A stretch of 64,000 nucleotides of DNA from Exophiala sp. HKRS030 (GCA_023897205.1 JAHWDD010000014.1:1-64000), one strand, 5' to 3'. Shown: positions 39,185 to 51,941, counted from the stretch's first letter. Notes: generated from the sequence alone by a model not told the origin. Numbers and translations are program-made.

Positions 39185-40208
39185 GAGCCGAAACGTCGGG
39201 GATATGAAAAGAAAAAGGGGGGAGGGGGGGGAGTGTCCAGATGACGATGACGACGACGACGACGACAAAGGGGGAAGGTGCATCGAGGGGTTTCCGTATC
39301 CAAGTCATTATTACAGTATGTAGGATGGGAACGTCTTTTACAGTTACATTACATCATGATCCGGATGGCGAAGAGTGGTGGTGGTAGCGGTAGTGATGGA
39401 TGACATAACGGAAGCCAACTTGCACCAAGTCTTGCACGGCCTTGTACTTTCTTCTCCTACGAATATTGGATCGGCGCAAGAGGAGACGACAACGGCAGAT
39501 GGAAATTGAGAGAGAAGAGAAAGATACTCCCACGTATGATTAGGTAGTCAATATTCTGCACCTTGGACTGCCACGTGAGTATTGCACGTACATCACGGAG
39601 GACCTACATACACGGCATCAACCAGACATGTCTCGGGATCCGTAAGGAGGACAAAGTCAGTGTCCAAGTACCTACCCGAGGTACCTTGGTCAAAGACTGG
39701 CACCGTATGGCACTCCGTACTCTGTATAGGATCGAGCTCTGAAAGAAACGCCAAACTTCAACGAGACCAAGCATTGTTTTTGAACAAGAGTAATAAAGTG
39801 GAATTCGTCATCTTCAAAGATTGAGCTTAGTTCCCATACAATGGTTCTATACCTAGGTATAAATATCCATTGTATTCCGTATTCGTTAGCACGCAATACG
39901 AGTACATCCCCCAAAAAAAAGGATCCCACGCTCCCATCCATAATAAACATCCTTTCATGCGTCAAATCGTCAAAAGGGTTCGCAAAGTCGTCGTCGTCGT
40001 CTCCTCAATCCTGTGAAAGAAAAGATGAGATGTAGTGGTAGTGGTAATACACATGAGAGTGAAATCGTCGCCAAAAATATCCCCACGCCCTTTCGATCCT
40101 CCCAGAACCGTCTCTCTCTCTCTCTCTCTCTCGCACGTCTGGAAACCTCGGGTCTTTTGCCATTGAGACGAAAAGAAAAAGACCACAAGCATTTGTCCAC
40201 TGTTGCCT
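39185..40208. other. Intergenic
   Basis: 3' flanks of two convergent genes. Contains a G-run and a GAC repeat near 39219-39267, a CCGTAC-type element at 39712, and a TC dinucleotide run near 40110-40132. No gene is supported. Confidence 0.5.
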
Positions 40209-41306
40209 TCATTTCTTGTTGTCGAGATACATCTTGGCAATGCTGGTGACAAGCGGTGCAACAGTCTTGTAGTGTTTCTGACCTTGCTCGACGAGACCAC
40301 CAATGTCGTCAAAGGAGAATCCTTTCTTCTTGCCGCTTCGACCGTCACGGTCTCGACTTCTGTCGCGGGAATCATAACGTCGTCGGTCTCGATCTCTGTC
40401 TCTGTCACGTTCGCGATCACGGTCACGATCACGGTAGTAGCGGTCCTTGCCCTTGTCGCGGTCGGAACGTTTGTAGCCTCTGTCCGAAGCGTACCCATCG
40501 TCGCGACGAGAATGGCCTCCACCGCCACCACCGCCACCACGGTACCGGCGATCGTCATATTGGTCATCATCTCTTCGGCGTCTCGCATAGCTCCGATCGG
40601 GGTCGGAATGTCTATCCTCTGCGGCTGCCGGGCTGCGGTAGCGACGGCGGGGAGGATGGGGGTCGTCATGGTAAGGGTCATCCCGGTGCTTCCGATCCGG
40701 CTCTCGGTGTGTATGGGCGCGACGGGGTGGAGCTGGCTCAAAGTTGTCGGCGTAGGGATCGTCTCTCCTTCTGCTGGGTTTCGAGGATCTCATCATCTTC
40801 GGGTCGTCCCCGTCACTCGCGTACGAATCGTGTCGCGGGAGAGGAGCTCGGTAGCCACGAGAGCGACCATAGCCAGCGTCAGGGTCGGCGCCGCCGCGGT
40901 GACGACGCGTCCCGGAATCTCTGTCTCCATCGTCGTCGTCGTTGTTGTTATCGACAAGTGGGCTGTGTCGTCTCGGTGCTGCGGTGTTGGACTTTGTAGG
41001 TTTCAAGTCATCGTCTCTTTCACCGGGGTAATCTCTGTACTTGTTCTTCCTCTTGTCCGTGTCTCGAGGGTCGAGATCCTTTCGCCTACGTGAATCTTCC
41101 GAGGTGTAAGGAGGGGGAGACTGTTCATAACGAGGACGACGGGAGCCACCGCCGCCACCACCACCACCACCGGATTTGCGTGTGTCCGGATGGTAATCGT
41201 TGGCCTCCGGGTATCGTAGGGGAGCGGCGTCTTGATCGTAGCGAGGTCGATCTCGACGAGAACGGGGAGCGTAGTCGTCGTTGTTGTTGTTGTGCGACAT
41301 GATCAT
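40209..41306 (-). CDS. Arg/Asp-rich low-complexity protein
   Basis: A 365-residue frame dominated by Arg-Asp, Arg-Asp-Arg and Gly runs (for example SDRDKGKDRYYRDRDRD and an eight-Gly run). It ends in a distinct ordered tail, KKGFSFDDIGGLVEQGQKHY followed by KTVAPLVTSIAKMYLDNKK. Met3 (41300) is an alternative start with SHNNNNDDY after it. Fungal proteins of this layout are annotated as hypothetical or prion-like; an RNA-related or nuclear role is a guess. The 296-residue frame on the opposite strand (40203-41093) mirrors this codon repetition and is not a gene. Confidence 0.72.
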   Translation of the reverse strand: MIMSHNNNNDDYAPRSRRDRPRYDQDAAPLRYPEANDYHPDTRKSGGGGGGGGGSRRPRYEQSPPPYTSEDSRRRKDLDPRDTDKRKNKYRDYPGERDDDLKPTKSNTAAPRRHSPLVDNNNDDDDGDRDSGTRRHRGGADPDAGYGRSRGYRAPLPRHDSYASDGDDPKMMRSSKPSRRRDDPYADNFEPAPPRRAHTHREPDRKHRDDPYHDDPHPPRRRYRSPAAAEDRHSDPDRSYARRRRDDDQYDDRRYRGGGGGGGGHSRRDDGYASDRGYKRSDRDKGKDRYYRDRDRDRERDRDRDRDRRRYDSRDRSRDRDGRSGKKKGFSFDDIGGLVEQGQKHYKTVAPLVTSIAKMYLDNKK

Positions 41307-44066
41307 GGGAACATTGGTTTGGGGATTTATGTTGACGGAGTAAGATGTCTCTTTTGTTTCTTGTTATTGTTGATGTTGAAGCAAAAGAGAAAGAGAGAGG
41401 AAAGGAAGACTGCAAGATGAAGAGCAGGGAGGGTCACGTAGTGAATGGAGGGAGATTAAATCGTTTCGAATTTGAATCAGCCGACAGGTTTTTGGTTCAG
41501 CTGGTCACATCTACATATTCGTACGAGGAGAAGGACGATTGATCAAAGAAAGCCTCAGGTGCTTCTGGCTTGTGTTTGGAGCCTTATGGCGTCACAAGGA
41601 CCAGGGATCGTCTCCAAACAGAGTACGGAGTTTTGTTTTTCTTATGCAGGGAATGATGGAAAGGGAATGAATGGGTCTTTTGATGGGGCTTGTGTGTCCA
41701 TCCAAGGGCTGTTTTCTTCTCTTCGCTAATCAACCAACTAGAAGAAGGGCCTCGGAGGAAACAGGCATTCCATCGCCCATTGAATCCTACGAGATTCGCC
41801 TACAGTGAGCCTAATAAGCCTGAATGTTACGAGTAAGAATTGTAGCACTAATAATACTGGGTGTTGTTGATGGTGGCGAGATGAGATTCCGTCCTCCACC
41901 ACCACCACCGCCACCACCATCATCTCCTTCCTACGCGTCTTCCGTACTCCGTACAATCCTCCTGTTATTGTTAACTCGTATCATCCAAGCTCGGGCCTCA
42001 TTCTGGCTTTTTGTTGACGCCAAACTTGCGACTAATCCCCGGATCTCCAAAAGTGCCATCCCGCTCCCGTTCCCTTTTCTTTTTCTTTTTTTGCCTTCTG
42101 TGGATAGAAAAATCCTTAATTGGGCCGCAAAGCCAACAACAATGCACGGGTAGCCTTGTCATGTCTCTGTATGTCTGGATATGTACGAGTATTAATACTG
42201 TGTACGGATACGAAGTTGTGTATTGCAAGCTTCTGGCCCTGAAGATCAGGGTTCCCCAGCCTTGCATCTAGATATCTACTTGTACCTGAATTCTAAATTT
42301 TCTTGGTCAAACATCCCTACCACACTTTGTTCGAGTAACATTGTGACGATTTCCAGTTTCTTTGTTTCTGACGCAAACTCAACCGATGTGTGTAAGGAGA
42401 GAAGATGGAATGGATCACTTGTCATTCTTTTGAATCCCAAGGCTGCTTCGGAGCATCGCCTGTGTCCCATTTCACAGGCGGTCTCTCCCTCTGTCCCCAG
42501 ATGGACCTTTGCATACCTAAGTAGGTACAGAATAGTCCTCCCCGAGCGGCCAACATAACGAACAAATGCAAAATTTGCCTTGTGGCACTCAACCTCAAAC
42601 CTCTCGCTAGACAGCATCACAGTATCACATTTGTGTGTCTCAAACATCTCAGCCTCTTCTGAACCCAAGGCAGATGAGCAGAGGGGCTGGAGCTTCAGAG
42701 CTCAAAATCTCAGGATCTCTTGGTCAGATATACGTTGAGGGAAAAGCAGCTACCCGTTTTGTAAAACGATGCAACGAACCTCCGATGGCAGTGCACGTTG
42801 CCGCCATTAACCCAAAACGAGCATGCGCCACGAAAAGGCATGGCATGATGATGCCCCGTTGTACCACGTTTGGTACCTGTGAGGATGGAATTCATGATGA
42901 TAACGCTGTCTGGCTCTGTGGTTGCGGTCATTTTCGCGACGACATGGCCACACACGCATGTCAACCGACCTGTACGCTATACTCTGCAACGCTTTCCGTT
43001 CTCAGCCGTCGAGGACAATACAGAAGTACGAATCTCAGGTGAGGAGAATTCTGAGCAGCCGACGGCAAGATACTTTGAGGCTCTTCAAAGTCAGGCCGTT
43101 TGAGAGCGAGGACTGCTGACACCTCTCCCTCACAGCAGGTTAACGAAAACATCTCTGGCAGGCTCTGCGACCAAATCTTAGGGGGATGTTACCCATCATC
43201 GGAGAATCAACCAGACGAAAAGGTTCAGAAACTCGCCATTCCCCGCTGTTGATCTCAGCCCAATCAACCCTAGAAGGCTATTTGATTGTTTACCTGCGAA
43301 ATGAGTCGAGATCTTCTTCTTCTGTATTGGTACCAGATTCTGCCCCTTGAGAGACAGATTGTTTGCCCTGATGCATGGGTGATGGCAGAAATCTTGATGA
43401 ATTTCATCTAGCTCCGAACAGACGTTCTGCTAGACAATACAGAACGCTTGACAACCGAGTTGGAAAAAGAGGTCATCCTTGTATCGATCGAATACAATCC
43501 TTCTATTCAAAGAGAAGTTCATGGTTTGCTTGCTCCCAGTGTCCATGGCCTTCCTTATCGTCTGCAGTCCTTTCCAACATCCATAGTCTTCCTTGTCGTC
43601 CATAGTCTTTTTCGTCGTCGTCCACCAAGCACTGCGCAAGTCGATGGAGTAACACTCCAAGGTCCTTCCAAGTAGTGACATGCCCAGGCAACGCAAGACA
43701 CACATACACGTTGTAACTGACGGTGGGGTGTCCCAGACTTGCGTGTTTTGCTCACTTTGATGGTGCGAGGGGAGTGTCGGCTTCTCACTATTTCGCCCTC
43801 CAGTCTTGATAAACAATAGACGTGTTGTTTGAACTTTGCTACTAGCAAATAGATGGCTTGAGTTCAATACATGAGAAAAATCCTCTCTCTTGACAAGAAA
43901 TCTGTACTCTTTGTGAGTTGATTGACAGATCTGGGAACGTACAGGAAGAGACACCAAGGTAATGAACAATCCAGAAGGTCCTTTTCAAAATCATTTCGGG
44001 TTTTTTCATCTCACTCACTTCTCTCTAGCACGTACCAAAAACTCGTCCTCGTCCGAGACCGGAACC
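41307..44066. other. 2.7-kb intergenic region
   Basis: Contains GTACTCCGTAC at 41944, a TACGGAG at 41624, CCA-repeat DNA near 41896-41925, and short near-tandem copies of CATAGTCTTCCTTGTCGTC around 43545-43622. Frames at 42276-42668 (minus), 42635-43042 (plus) and 43430-43969 (minus) overlap or lack any domain. I call no gene. Confidence 0.45.
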
Positions 44067-45490
44067 ATGGCTGAAATCAATCGGCTTTTGCCATTCTATC
44101 AAGATCTCGACTTTGAGACTGCCGACCTTATCCTGCAGTTGCAACTGGAAGATGTGGAACACGTCCGGGACAGAGCCAAGGGCAAACAACGCGAAGGCAC
44201 TGAACCTGACGATTCGCAGCAGGCTCTGGCCATGATGGAATCCGACCTGCAATCCATGCGAAGTCTCATCGCCGACAGACACATGTCTCGGAGCATTGCC
44301 GCCGCAGTCCTGGCCGATCGTCCGGCGATTGAAGAATCAATCCGAGAAGAAGAAATCGCGCATCGAGATCGTATCATGGCACAGCGCCTGAACGGAAGCG
44401 ACTTCACGGATACAACCCAAGATCAGCCCGAATCTGGAGAAATCAAAGACAGTCTCCTGTCAAAACTCGCCGGAATGTACATGTGTGAAGATGACGAAAC
44501 TCTGAGCGTCATCGCTGGTCTTTCTAATGAGGTCTCAGACATCGAGGACGGCACAAGTCGTGCAGAAAGCTCCACCCAAGCCTCTTCCAGACGGTCTGAG
44601 TCTCGTGAGATAAAATGTGAAGCCTGCCACGACCGCAAGGAACACTTCGAGGTCATGACAAACGCATGTGGACACGCCTATTGCAAGACTTGCCTGCAGG
44701 AACTGTTTGAGTTATCGACGCGAGACGAGTCTTTGTTCCCTCCTCGTTGCTGCAAGCAGCCCATGGACATCGACGACGTGCAGATCTTCCTCACCAAAGA
44801 ACTCAAGGACCAATTCCAGAAGGCCAAGGTTGAATTCGGGACCAAGAACCGAACTTATTGTTCGCGTGGAGCTTGTTCGGCTTTCATCCCCAGCGCTTCC
44901 ATCGAAGGTGATTTGGCGACTTGTCAAGTGTGCTTGACGATGACATGCGCCATCTGCAAGGAGGGTGCTCATGGAGGAGATTGCCCAGAAGACACAACTC
45001 TGCAAGAGGTTCTGGCTGCGGCAACTGAGAATGGATGGCAACGATGTTACTCCTGCCGACGAATCATCGAGATAGATTACGGATGTAATCATATGACGTG
45101 AGTTCAGATAAAAGGATCCTCTATTAGCAAATTGGCCAGCTGACCCATAATAGTTGTCCATGTGGTGCTGAATTCTGCTACGTCTGTGGTGAGCGTTGGA
45201 AGACTTGCAGATGTCCGCAGTGGGATGAGAACAGATTACTTGAACGAGCGAATGTTCTTGTCGACCGCGACGTGCCAAACATGAACGCTGCTGATCCGCA
45301 TCGAGAGAACAGAGTCGAGGACGCGGCTGAGATGTTGAGAGAAAGACACAACTGCAATCATACTCGTTGGAGGTACATTCGAGGATCCCATAGATGTGAA
45401 GAGTGTCACGATAGGTTGCCGAACTACATCTTTGAATGCCGCCAATGTCGGATTCAGGCCTGCAATAGGTGTAGACTAAATCGTCTGTGA
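44067..45490 (+). CDS. RBR-type E3 ubiquitin ligase
   Basis: Exons 44067-45097 and 45154-45490 (intron GTGAGT...ATAG, phase 2) give 455 residues. I start at 44067 (context GGAACCATGG) rather than further upstream. Residues 1-180 are helical and charged. RING1 spans about 184-229 (CEACHD, CGHAYCKTC). The IBR spans about 265-306. RING2/Rcat spans about 327-355 (CYSC, GCNHMTCPCGAEFCYVCG). By analogy with HHARI and parkin, the Cys of GCNHM (about residue 340) is the ubiquitin-accepting catalytic residue. A Cys/His-rich C-terminus follows (HRCEECHDRLPNYIFEC). The enzyme moves ubiquitin from an E2 to substrates through a thioester. All zinc ligands appear intact. Confidence 0.92.
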
Positions 45491-45624
45491 GTCGGAGTAG
45501 GGGCTAAAGAGTGAATTTGGCTTTGGAACACTGTCTGCTGTCTGAAAGCTTGGAAAACGGTGCGGTGTGTCGGAGCAAATTGGATGAGATAGTTTTCTGA
45601 TGCACAAAATCAAAGCCCTACGAA

Positions 45625-47167
45625 TCACCTCCCAAACCCACGTTTGGTCCAGGTAGTTTCGAGGTCCGTCGTGAAGCGACCAATTTGACCAAATTGCATA
45701 AAATTCCATCGTCTTCGCAAATCACTGCGTACCAAATCAATGTCCTCGGGAGAACTCATGAAGAAGCCCAGAGTGTAAGTGGGCCAGTTTCCAATGAAGC
45801 ATCTTGCCCACTCATCATCTCTGCGGTGTATTTGAAGTATGGCACGAGCCTTACCAAGCTGCCAGCTACTGACATCATGTGCACGGGGTGGACCAGACGA
45901 ATCGTGCCCCTGCACCAGCTGCTCAAGTAGCATAGAAGCATTCAGAATGTACAGGAAAGCAGCGTCCTTGTAGATCTGAGGTGCACAGTTGGGCTCTTCA
46001 TCTACGCCAATTTCATCGAGATCCTGATCACAGAGAAGGGCACACTCCCAATATTCCAGCTCTGCTTTGTGTTCGTCTAGCGTCTGTACGTCTGGCCCAA
46101 CTGGATCTTGGTAGAGTCTTCTGATTGACAACGCCAGTTTGAAGAGAGAAAAAGGTATGCCGAGCACAGGACTGTTGAAACTCATGGAGCGATTAGGGAA
46201 TAGTGTTGATCGAGACAATAGTTTTTCTGCTTGGGTCCAGAATTTTGCGTCGAACCGAGTGTCAAGCTCGACGGGATTGGACCATGAGCCTGTCGTGACA
46301 AGAAAGATCTGGTATAGGACACTTTCCACTGCCAATCGATCAAAAGGACGACTGATCCCTTTAGGGCTCCCTAACAGCCGGAGGGTTAAGATTCGAATAG
46401 CGGCATTGACGTGTCGCGGTATGTCTGTGTATGTGCCCCTACCCATACAACCATGAAGATAGAGTAGCATGACCGACATCAACAGGCCGTTGTGATTTTC
46501 CACCTGAGACGCCTTCACCAGGAGCTCTGAAAGGCCCCTTAGCGCCTGCGAATAATAGGTCAGGGCGAGCTCTTGCATCTGGGAAGAGTCGTCTATAAAG
46601 TGGATGTGGGATGCAGCATTCGCGAGGACCGAATACTGCAGGCTTTCGTGCTGAACCATGAGTTCCTGGATCTCGTTTATCCATCCCCAGTAGTATTCTG
46701 GGTGACAGTTCGGCAATATCAGTAAGCCATAGTATATGTCGATGAAGTGGCGAGAGATGACTGGTTTCAAGTCCTGCTTGAGTACTTGATGAGCAGCTGA
46801 TGCCGAGAAAAGACTGATTCTAGGATCCAAGAGTGCTCGGTGTGCAGAAGTTGTGATCTCCAGACTTGTGAGCTCTGGCTCGACGTGCTGCTGGTGCTGC
46901 TGTGGAGAGGCGGAGCGACGAGGACGAGTCGATGCGCAACGTCGATCCACGAGGTCTCCAGGTGTCGGCCATTCGCAACGTAGTCCAAGTGTTTTACATC
47001 GTAGACACTCCGGGCGAGCTTCGTCGCACTTTTTCTTACGATTACGGCCTGCGAATATCAATGTTAGAAGCAGGGAACAGGTTGAAGCGCTCTTATCATC
47101 GGAATCCCGTACACACTTGGCAGCCAGTCTTGGTTCGCAATCTGGGTGGTTGGCTATTGTTACCCAT
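45625..47167 (-). CDS. Zn(II)2Cys6 transcription factor, two exons
   Basis: Exon 1 is 47167-47113 (starting MGNNSQPPRLRTKTGC). The intron has a GTACGG donor, TCTAAC branch and GCAG acceptor. Exon 2 is 47048-45625. Total 492 residues. The zinc cluster is split by the intron: CQVCRNRKKKC, DEARPEC, LRC, KTLGLRC, spacing 2-6-6-2-6. The C-terminal two-thirds (from about residue 90, HRALLDPRISLFSASAAHQV onward) looks like the helical fungal-specific regulatory domain of PF11951 type. It stands beside a broken dehydrogenase, a permease and an amidase, so a local regulatory role is plausible but unproven. Confidence 0.9.
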
Positions 47168-47710
47168 GCCCTCGAAAGCTCATCGGCTTACGTCGACATC
47201 CCATGCTAGAGCCTTGGAATGTCTTGAGGTGAGAATGGAGAATGATGGCAAATACAAAGGTGGTAGAAAGTACGACTGAAAGAGACTACGGCAAGGAACA
47301 AATACGCAGGATCCACGTGTGGCAGGTTCGAGATAGGGAAGAGATCACGGGCGTCGATGGGGAGGAGTTGCCCTTAAGTGGCTTGGACTGGGCCACCTAG
47401 AGAGCCTGAATAAATAGTTCCCTATCGACTGCTAACCGGGCGTACGGGTCCTTGGGCGTTCAAAAGAGGCCTATTTGGTGAGCCTAACCGGAAGTGGTTC
47501 GTCGCTTATACGGAAAAGTACCGCACATCACAGCCTATTTGGTATTTTACTCCTCTTCCCCGCTAAATACGAGTACAGCAGTTCCCAAGGCTTTGATTAA
47601 CAGCCGAGATAGTGCATTACTATTGATCATGCAAAGTGCCCTCTACTTCACCTTCCCCAAAGTCTAGATCTGCAGCTCGCCGCTATCATCACGATCGTCT
47701 GATCTAGACC
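47168..47710. other. Intergenic
   Basis: Upstream region of the regulator and 3' flank of the broken dehydrogenase. No gene. Confidence 0.5.
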
Positions 47711-48535
47711 CTAACCCTCTGATGATTTTGTGGAACGTCCATAAAGGTCCCGAAAGTCGACATATCCCCTGTGTTTCACATATGTGAAATAGAAAGGACC
47801 CTGCTCGGGCCTTTCAGTCAACGTCCAATGCAGCTGTGCTCGCGCTTGAGCGTCCATCTGAGACTGTGCAGGTGAGCCATGACACAGCCTCTCGTCGTAA
47901 AGTAGAACCTATCTTGAGTATCAGCCAATTGCCAGCCTGAGGCGAGAAGGGATCCAACTCACTTCCACCCTTCTTTATATGCCAGTGAAAGATCCCAGAT
48001 GAGGAGTGCGGCAGCTGACTTTCCATGCCGAAAATAGGAGCAAAGGGTCGGGCCATGACTGGGAGTTGGTTTTCTGTATAGATGAATGTTTTGTATGGAG
48101 ACTTGCCCATCTCCTTCCACCCAAGGACTGCCTGCTACGCTGCTATCAAGGCACTGTTCATATTGGCATTCATTTCCCGCTTCGCATCGACCTTTTTTAT
48201 GGTTGACAGTGGGTCGTTCGCGTCGTGCAAGCTCCTTGCAAAGCCTGCCTCGTGTTAGTGTACTAGGAAGTCTCGTCGTTTCAACTGCTCCCACCATTAT
48301 AAATTACCACACTCGGGCTTTCCTCAACAAAGGCTTTGACTTGGTCGAAGACATTCTCGGTCGAAGCTAGGTCGGGGACGTCTACGTGAAGCTCGAGGTG
48401 TCCGTTGTCCAAAAGTTGATCTTTACGGCTTCGAGACGCAGAAGCCACCATCCAACCTTTTCCTGCGAAAACGCTTAGCGGTCCTCTGCCCCAGCCCTGG
48501 ACCTGCTCCAATAATGAGTACAACAGGTTAGACAT
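47711..48535 (-). pseudogene. Short-chain dehydrogenase/reductase, frame-broken with a nonsense codon
   Basis: From the ATG at 48535 the NAD(P)-binding motif LIIGAGPGLGQRTAK is found one frame away from its start codon. A second slip returns the frame to VFAGKGWMVASASRS. HLELHVDV and SPSVVIYNGG follow, then a stop. A third frame holds NSALIAA, a TAG at 48135-48137 where Gln is expected, and QAVLGWKEMG. The piece with GKSAAALLIWDLSLAYKEGW comes next, then an intron (GTGAGT...ATAG) and a C-terminal part YDERLCHGSP to GYVDFRDLYG, stop at 47711. The enzyme family reduces or oxidises carbonyl/alcohol groups with NAD(P)H. The catalytic region is scrambled by the breaks, so activity is unlikely. Confidence 0.78.
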
Positions 48536-48868
48536 AATGGTAGGTAGACATGGAAATGTGCTTTCCTAAGACGACACTATGGTGAACGCAGGTTGGTTAT
48601 GGCAGTGATGCAACACTTACAACCCTTCGAGCGACAGTGAATGGCATACGTATAGTATCTCTGACTACAAAGACTCAATAGTTCGTGTATGTACTAGTAT
48701 CAAGGCCATTTATTCGGCCCTGTACACATCCGAGTCCAGGCTTCAGAAATGGTTCAGCAGCGTTGGACCCGATTCCGACGACATCGCAATCATGTTACTC
48801 TACGAAGGTGTCGAGCAGATACTCGCAGCGTGTACACAGCAACTTTGAGCGACCTTTGTCGTTTCTGC
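48536..48868. other. Intergenic
   Basis: Between the permease 3' end and the broken dehydrogenase start. Nothing supported. Confidence 0.5.
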
Positions 48869-50912
48869 TTATTTTGTCTCAGCAGCCTTCTCTTCGCTAA
48901 CCAATGCCCAATATCTGGCTGCGCTCTTGACCCGAAACATTTTGCCATATTTGATCATGACGAAGAAGACCGAAGACGCTGTCATACCGATGAACGCAGC
49001 CGAGATGAAGCAGTTTTGGTAGCCCAAGTTTGTCAACCAAGGGGTGATACTGTAACGTTGTCAGTAAAATGTACAGGAGTCAGTCTGGACTCGGCAACAT
49101 ACCCATAGCTGATCGCAAACGACATGGTGTTGCGAACTAGGATGACAGTCACCAGTGCATCTCCGCTGATGTCGTGGTAACTGTCAATCAGATAGTTGAC
49201 ACTAAGAGTGACTCCGAAGGTCGTCGTGCATGCCAGTGCACCGAGAGCAAAGATGAGCCCGAACCAGTGGATTCCCTGTGCTGCGCCGACGCCCCAAAGG
49301 ATCAAAGACCCCGGGACGAGGATCACACACAAGGCGAATGGCCAGAGGCGATGTTCAGCTTCCATGATGCCATTGTTTCGACGTGCAAGCTTGATGGTCA
49401 ACCAGTCGCTCAGATTCCCGGACACAAGGGAGCCCACGACGACACCCAGGGTACATGACAAATAACTGAGACCGACCATCGATGCTGAGAAGTTGTAGGG
49501 GTCGCCACTCAGAATGATGGAAGCGGTAGCATTGAGAACATTGAACCAGATCAGGTAGGAACCGTAGGAGAATCCCGCATAGAAGATGACAGGCCAACCA
49601 AGGTATTTCAGGCTTCGGCTGGCCCGAGCGACCATGCTCTTTCCAGGGGTAGGATGCCACAACGAAAGCTTCTGGGTGAAGGTCTTTGGAGGGGCAAAGA
49701 CCTCTCCATTCTCAGACAACGAGCGCACCACATTGGACTTGGCCCCATTCGGGTTCTTTTCGGCATCGGCGTCGCCAGTTGACTCGGGTGGCGGTGAGTC
49801 CACCTCTGAGACGACACCAGATGTTTTTCGGTTGTAGTTTGTTTCTTCCATAAAGAAGAGCAGGAAGACAAAAACGAAACCAAGGAAGATGGCAGCCCAG
49901 TAAAATGGCCATCTCCAGCCCTGATATTCAGCGATGAAGCCACAGATAACTGGCGTGAAATAGTTACTGCCCGCAAGCGTAAAGGCATAGACACCCATCC
50001 ATGTGCCTCGCTGATGAGTAAAGTACTGTAGGTGATCAGTCAATATGCGTGAAAGACCACAGGATGAGGTTTTTGCAGATGTGGTTACCACGTACGATAT
50101 CAGTGACAGAAATCTCAGGAAGAGCCTCAATGGGTGCGATGAAGAAGCCCATGAGGATGCACCTCGCGATCCATTCGCCGTTGCTTTTAACATAGGCACT
50201 ATTCAGGGTCAATAAACCGACCGAATGCATCCTAAACAGAACCTCTTACCTCCATACACTTGTGCCCTGAGACGCATGTTAGCTTGATCTTCTTACCTTT
50301 TGGATTTTCCATACTTACAATACCACCAAGGACGGAGATTAGATATGCAGGACGTTTGCCGAATCTCAAAGCAAAAGGTTGCCAGAACAAGAGACCCTGA
50401 CACGTTCAGGTCAGTCAGAACTTCACCGACCACTGCATACACCACTCACCCAACCGAGGAAAAGAAACATATCTGACCGGACTAGTCAGTAAGAAAAATA
50501 TACGTGAAAGAACCTCGACTTACAACCGGTCCCTTCATTCAGCGTGGACACAGAGACCCCAGTCTTCTCGGACAATGGGACAAGCACAGAGTAGACTGTG
50601 GAAACAGCCACACCGGTGAACCATGTGTAGAGGTTGGAACAGATGCTGGAGAGCATCTTCCTTCGAGGGGTCCAGTTGAGAGGATCGTTGGGGTCTTGAG
50701 ACGGAGTTGGGACAAGAACGATATCTTGTTGACCTCCTTGCGCATGTCGAGTATGCATGGTATGATCCAAGTCGACCAGATGGACCGTACCGCTGTGATA
50801 TGTCAGCAATCTGTATCAATCAAGACGCATCAAGAGGGCCTTTGGCTCTGGTGATGTTAATCGATGGAAAGACGTACGGTATGGTCCCCGACATATCTCC
50901 TGTAGTAACCAT
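48869..50912 (-). CDS. MFS permease, Dal5/allantoate-type, eight exons
   Basis: Exons on the minus strand are 50912-50878, 50792-50524, 50472-50450, 50396-50319, 50266-50250, 50198-50096, 50025-49103 and 49049-48869. They sum to 542 residues with every junction in phase. Two exons are tiny (23 and 17 bases). The N-terminus reads [19 protein letters not shown] and DPNDPLNW, as in fungal Dal5-like (anion:cation symporter) permeases. [10 protein letters not shown] is the loop 2-3 signature, [21 protein letters not shown] the helix 4-5 region, and a charged central loop separates the two halves. It should import small carboxylate, amide or ureide compounds across the plasma membrane. It is divergent from the amidase gene. 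Confidence 0.9.
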
Positions 50913-51941
50913 TTTTGTAGACACTGCGATCAGAACAAGACACCGCGAACAAAAGAAGCTTGATTGACTTGAGAAAGAGAACCTCGGCGGCACGGACTAG
51001 ACCAAGATACTTATACCTGTTGCATTGTGATACAATTTCTCGGCATCCTTGGTTAGTGACGATGGCAGGCAGAATCGCTACATGCTTCTTGACGACCATG
51101 AGCCTGGCCTCTGGTCCGCACGGTTACACACTCCTTGGTGTGTGGCAGGGATAACGTGCTCCTACGCCATTCATTTGATAAGGGCGTCCAGCTTGCGACG
51201 TTGATTGCTGGTGTTGGCTTGCAACCCCTTCGAGACTGAATAGTGCTATACACTGACCCGGGAACCCCAGGACGACAGAATACTCCAGACACATAAGAAA
51301 CCCGATGACCAAACATAGTATAGTCTTATCGCGCGTAAAAAGCCGCGATTCGATGGACGACGGGGTCGATTCCTCCAAGTCTGGGTGCTGGTGTTGGTGG
51401 CGTTTCGCGGGCACATCAAGACCATTTCCGCCCTCGACGGACTAAATCGTCTCTAGCTCGCAGCGGAAATGCCTTCAATTCGTCGCTTTCAAATTCCTAT
51501 CTGTCTATCAGCACGACGATCTCCGCGAGTTGGGGAGACGAAGTGCATGCAGCTCCTTTGACTGTCTACGTCTCCTCTATTCATCAAGGGTGACGGGAAG
51601 ACCAACCAGGTCTCAAGCGCTGCCACCTTTTCCACAAATTGAGACCCCATCATAGCCAGGTCAACACTTGCTCCGTATAGCAATTGTGTAATAGAATGGC
51701 GGCCACAGCAAGCGATCGGCTTGTTGCCGCATAACATTGTTCATTCACTCGAGCATTAAAGTAACATTGTGCTTCTCCCATTGTGGTATTTGAATATACA
51801 GACATAGCCCTTCTTTTATCCCTATAGATGCTTCATCCGAAGCCTAGATAAAGCACCAACTCCAGTCTTGCAACTTCTACAGAGGTCCTCTTCACTGCAA
51901 ACTGCACACACACACACGCACTTTCACACTGCCCTCACATC
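50913..51941 (+). promoter_or_regulatory. Divergent intergenic region of permease and amidase
   Basis: The two genes point away from each other across about 1 kb, a layout that allows shared control. A run of CA repeats (51909-51920) and pyrimidine-rich DNA precede the amidase ATG. The frames inside it (for example 51414-51124 minus) have no recognisable domain. Confidence 0.45.

Noticed and set aside
40203..41093. 296-residue plus-strand open frame rich in Val/Ser/Thr
   Set aside because: Antisense of the Arg/Asp repeat gene; its low complexity mirrors that repeat.
42276..43042. 130- and 135-residue frames on opposite strands
   Set aside because: They overlap slightly, have no domain, and are not supported by neighbouring exons.
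43430..43969. 179-residue minus-strand frame
   Set aside because: Overlaps a small tandem repeat and the RBR gene's promoter; composition looks non-coding.
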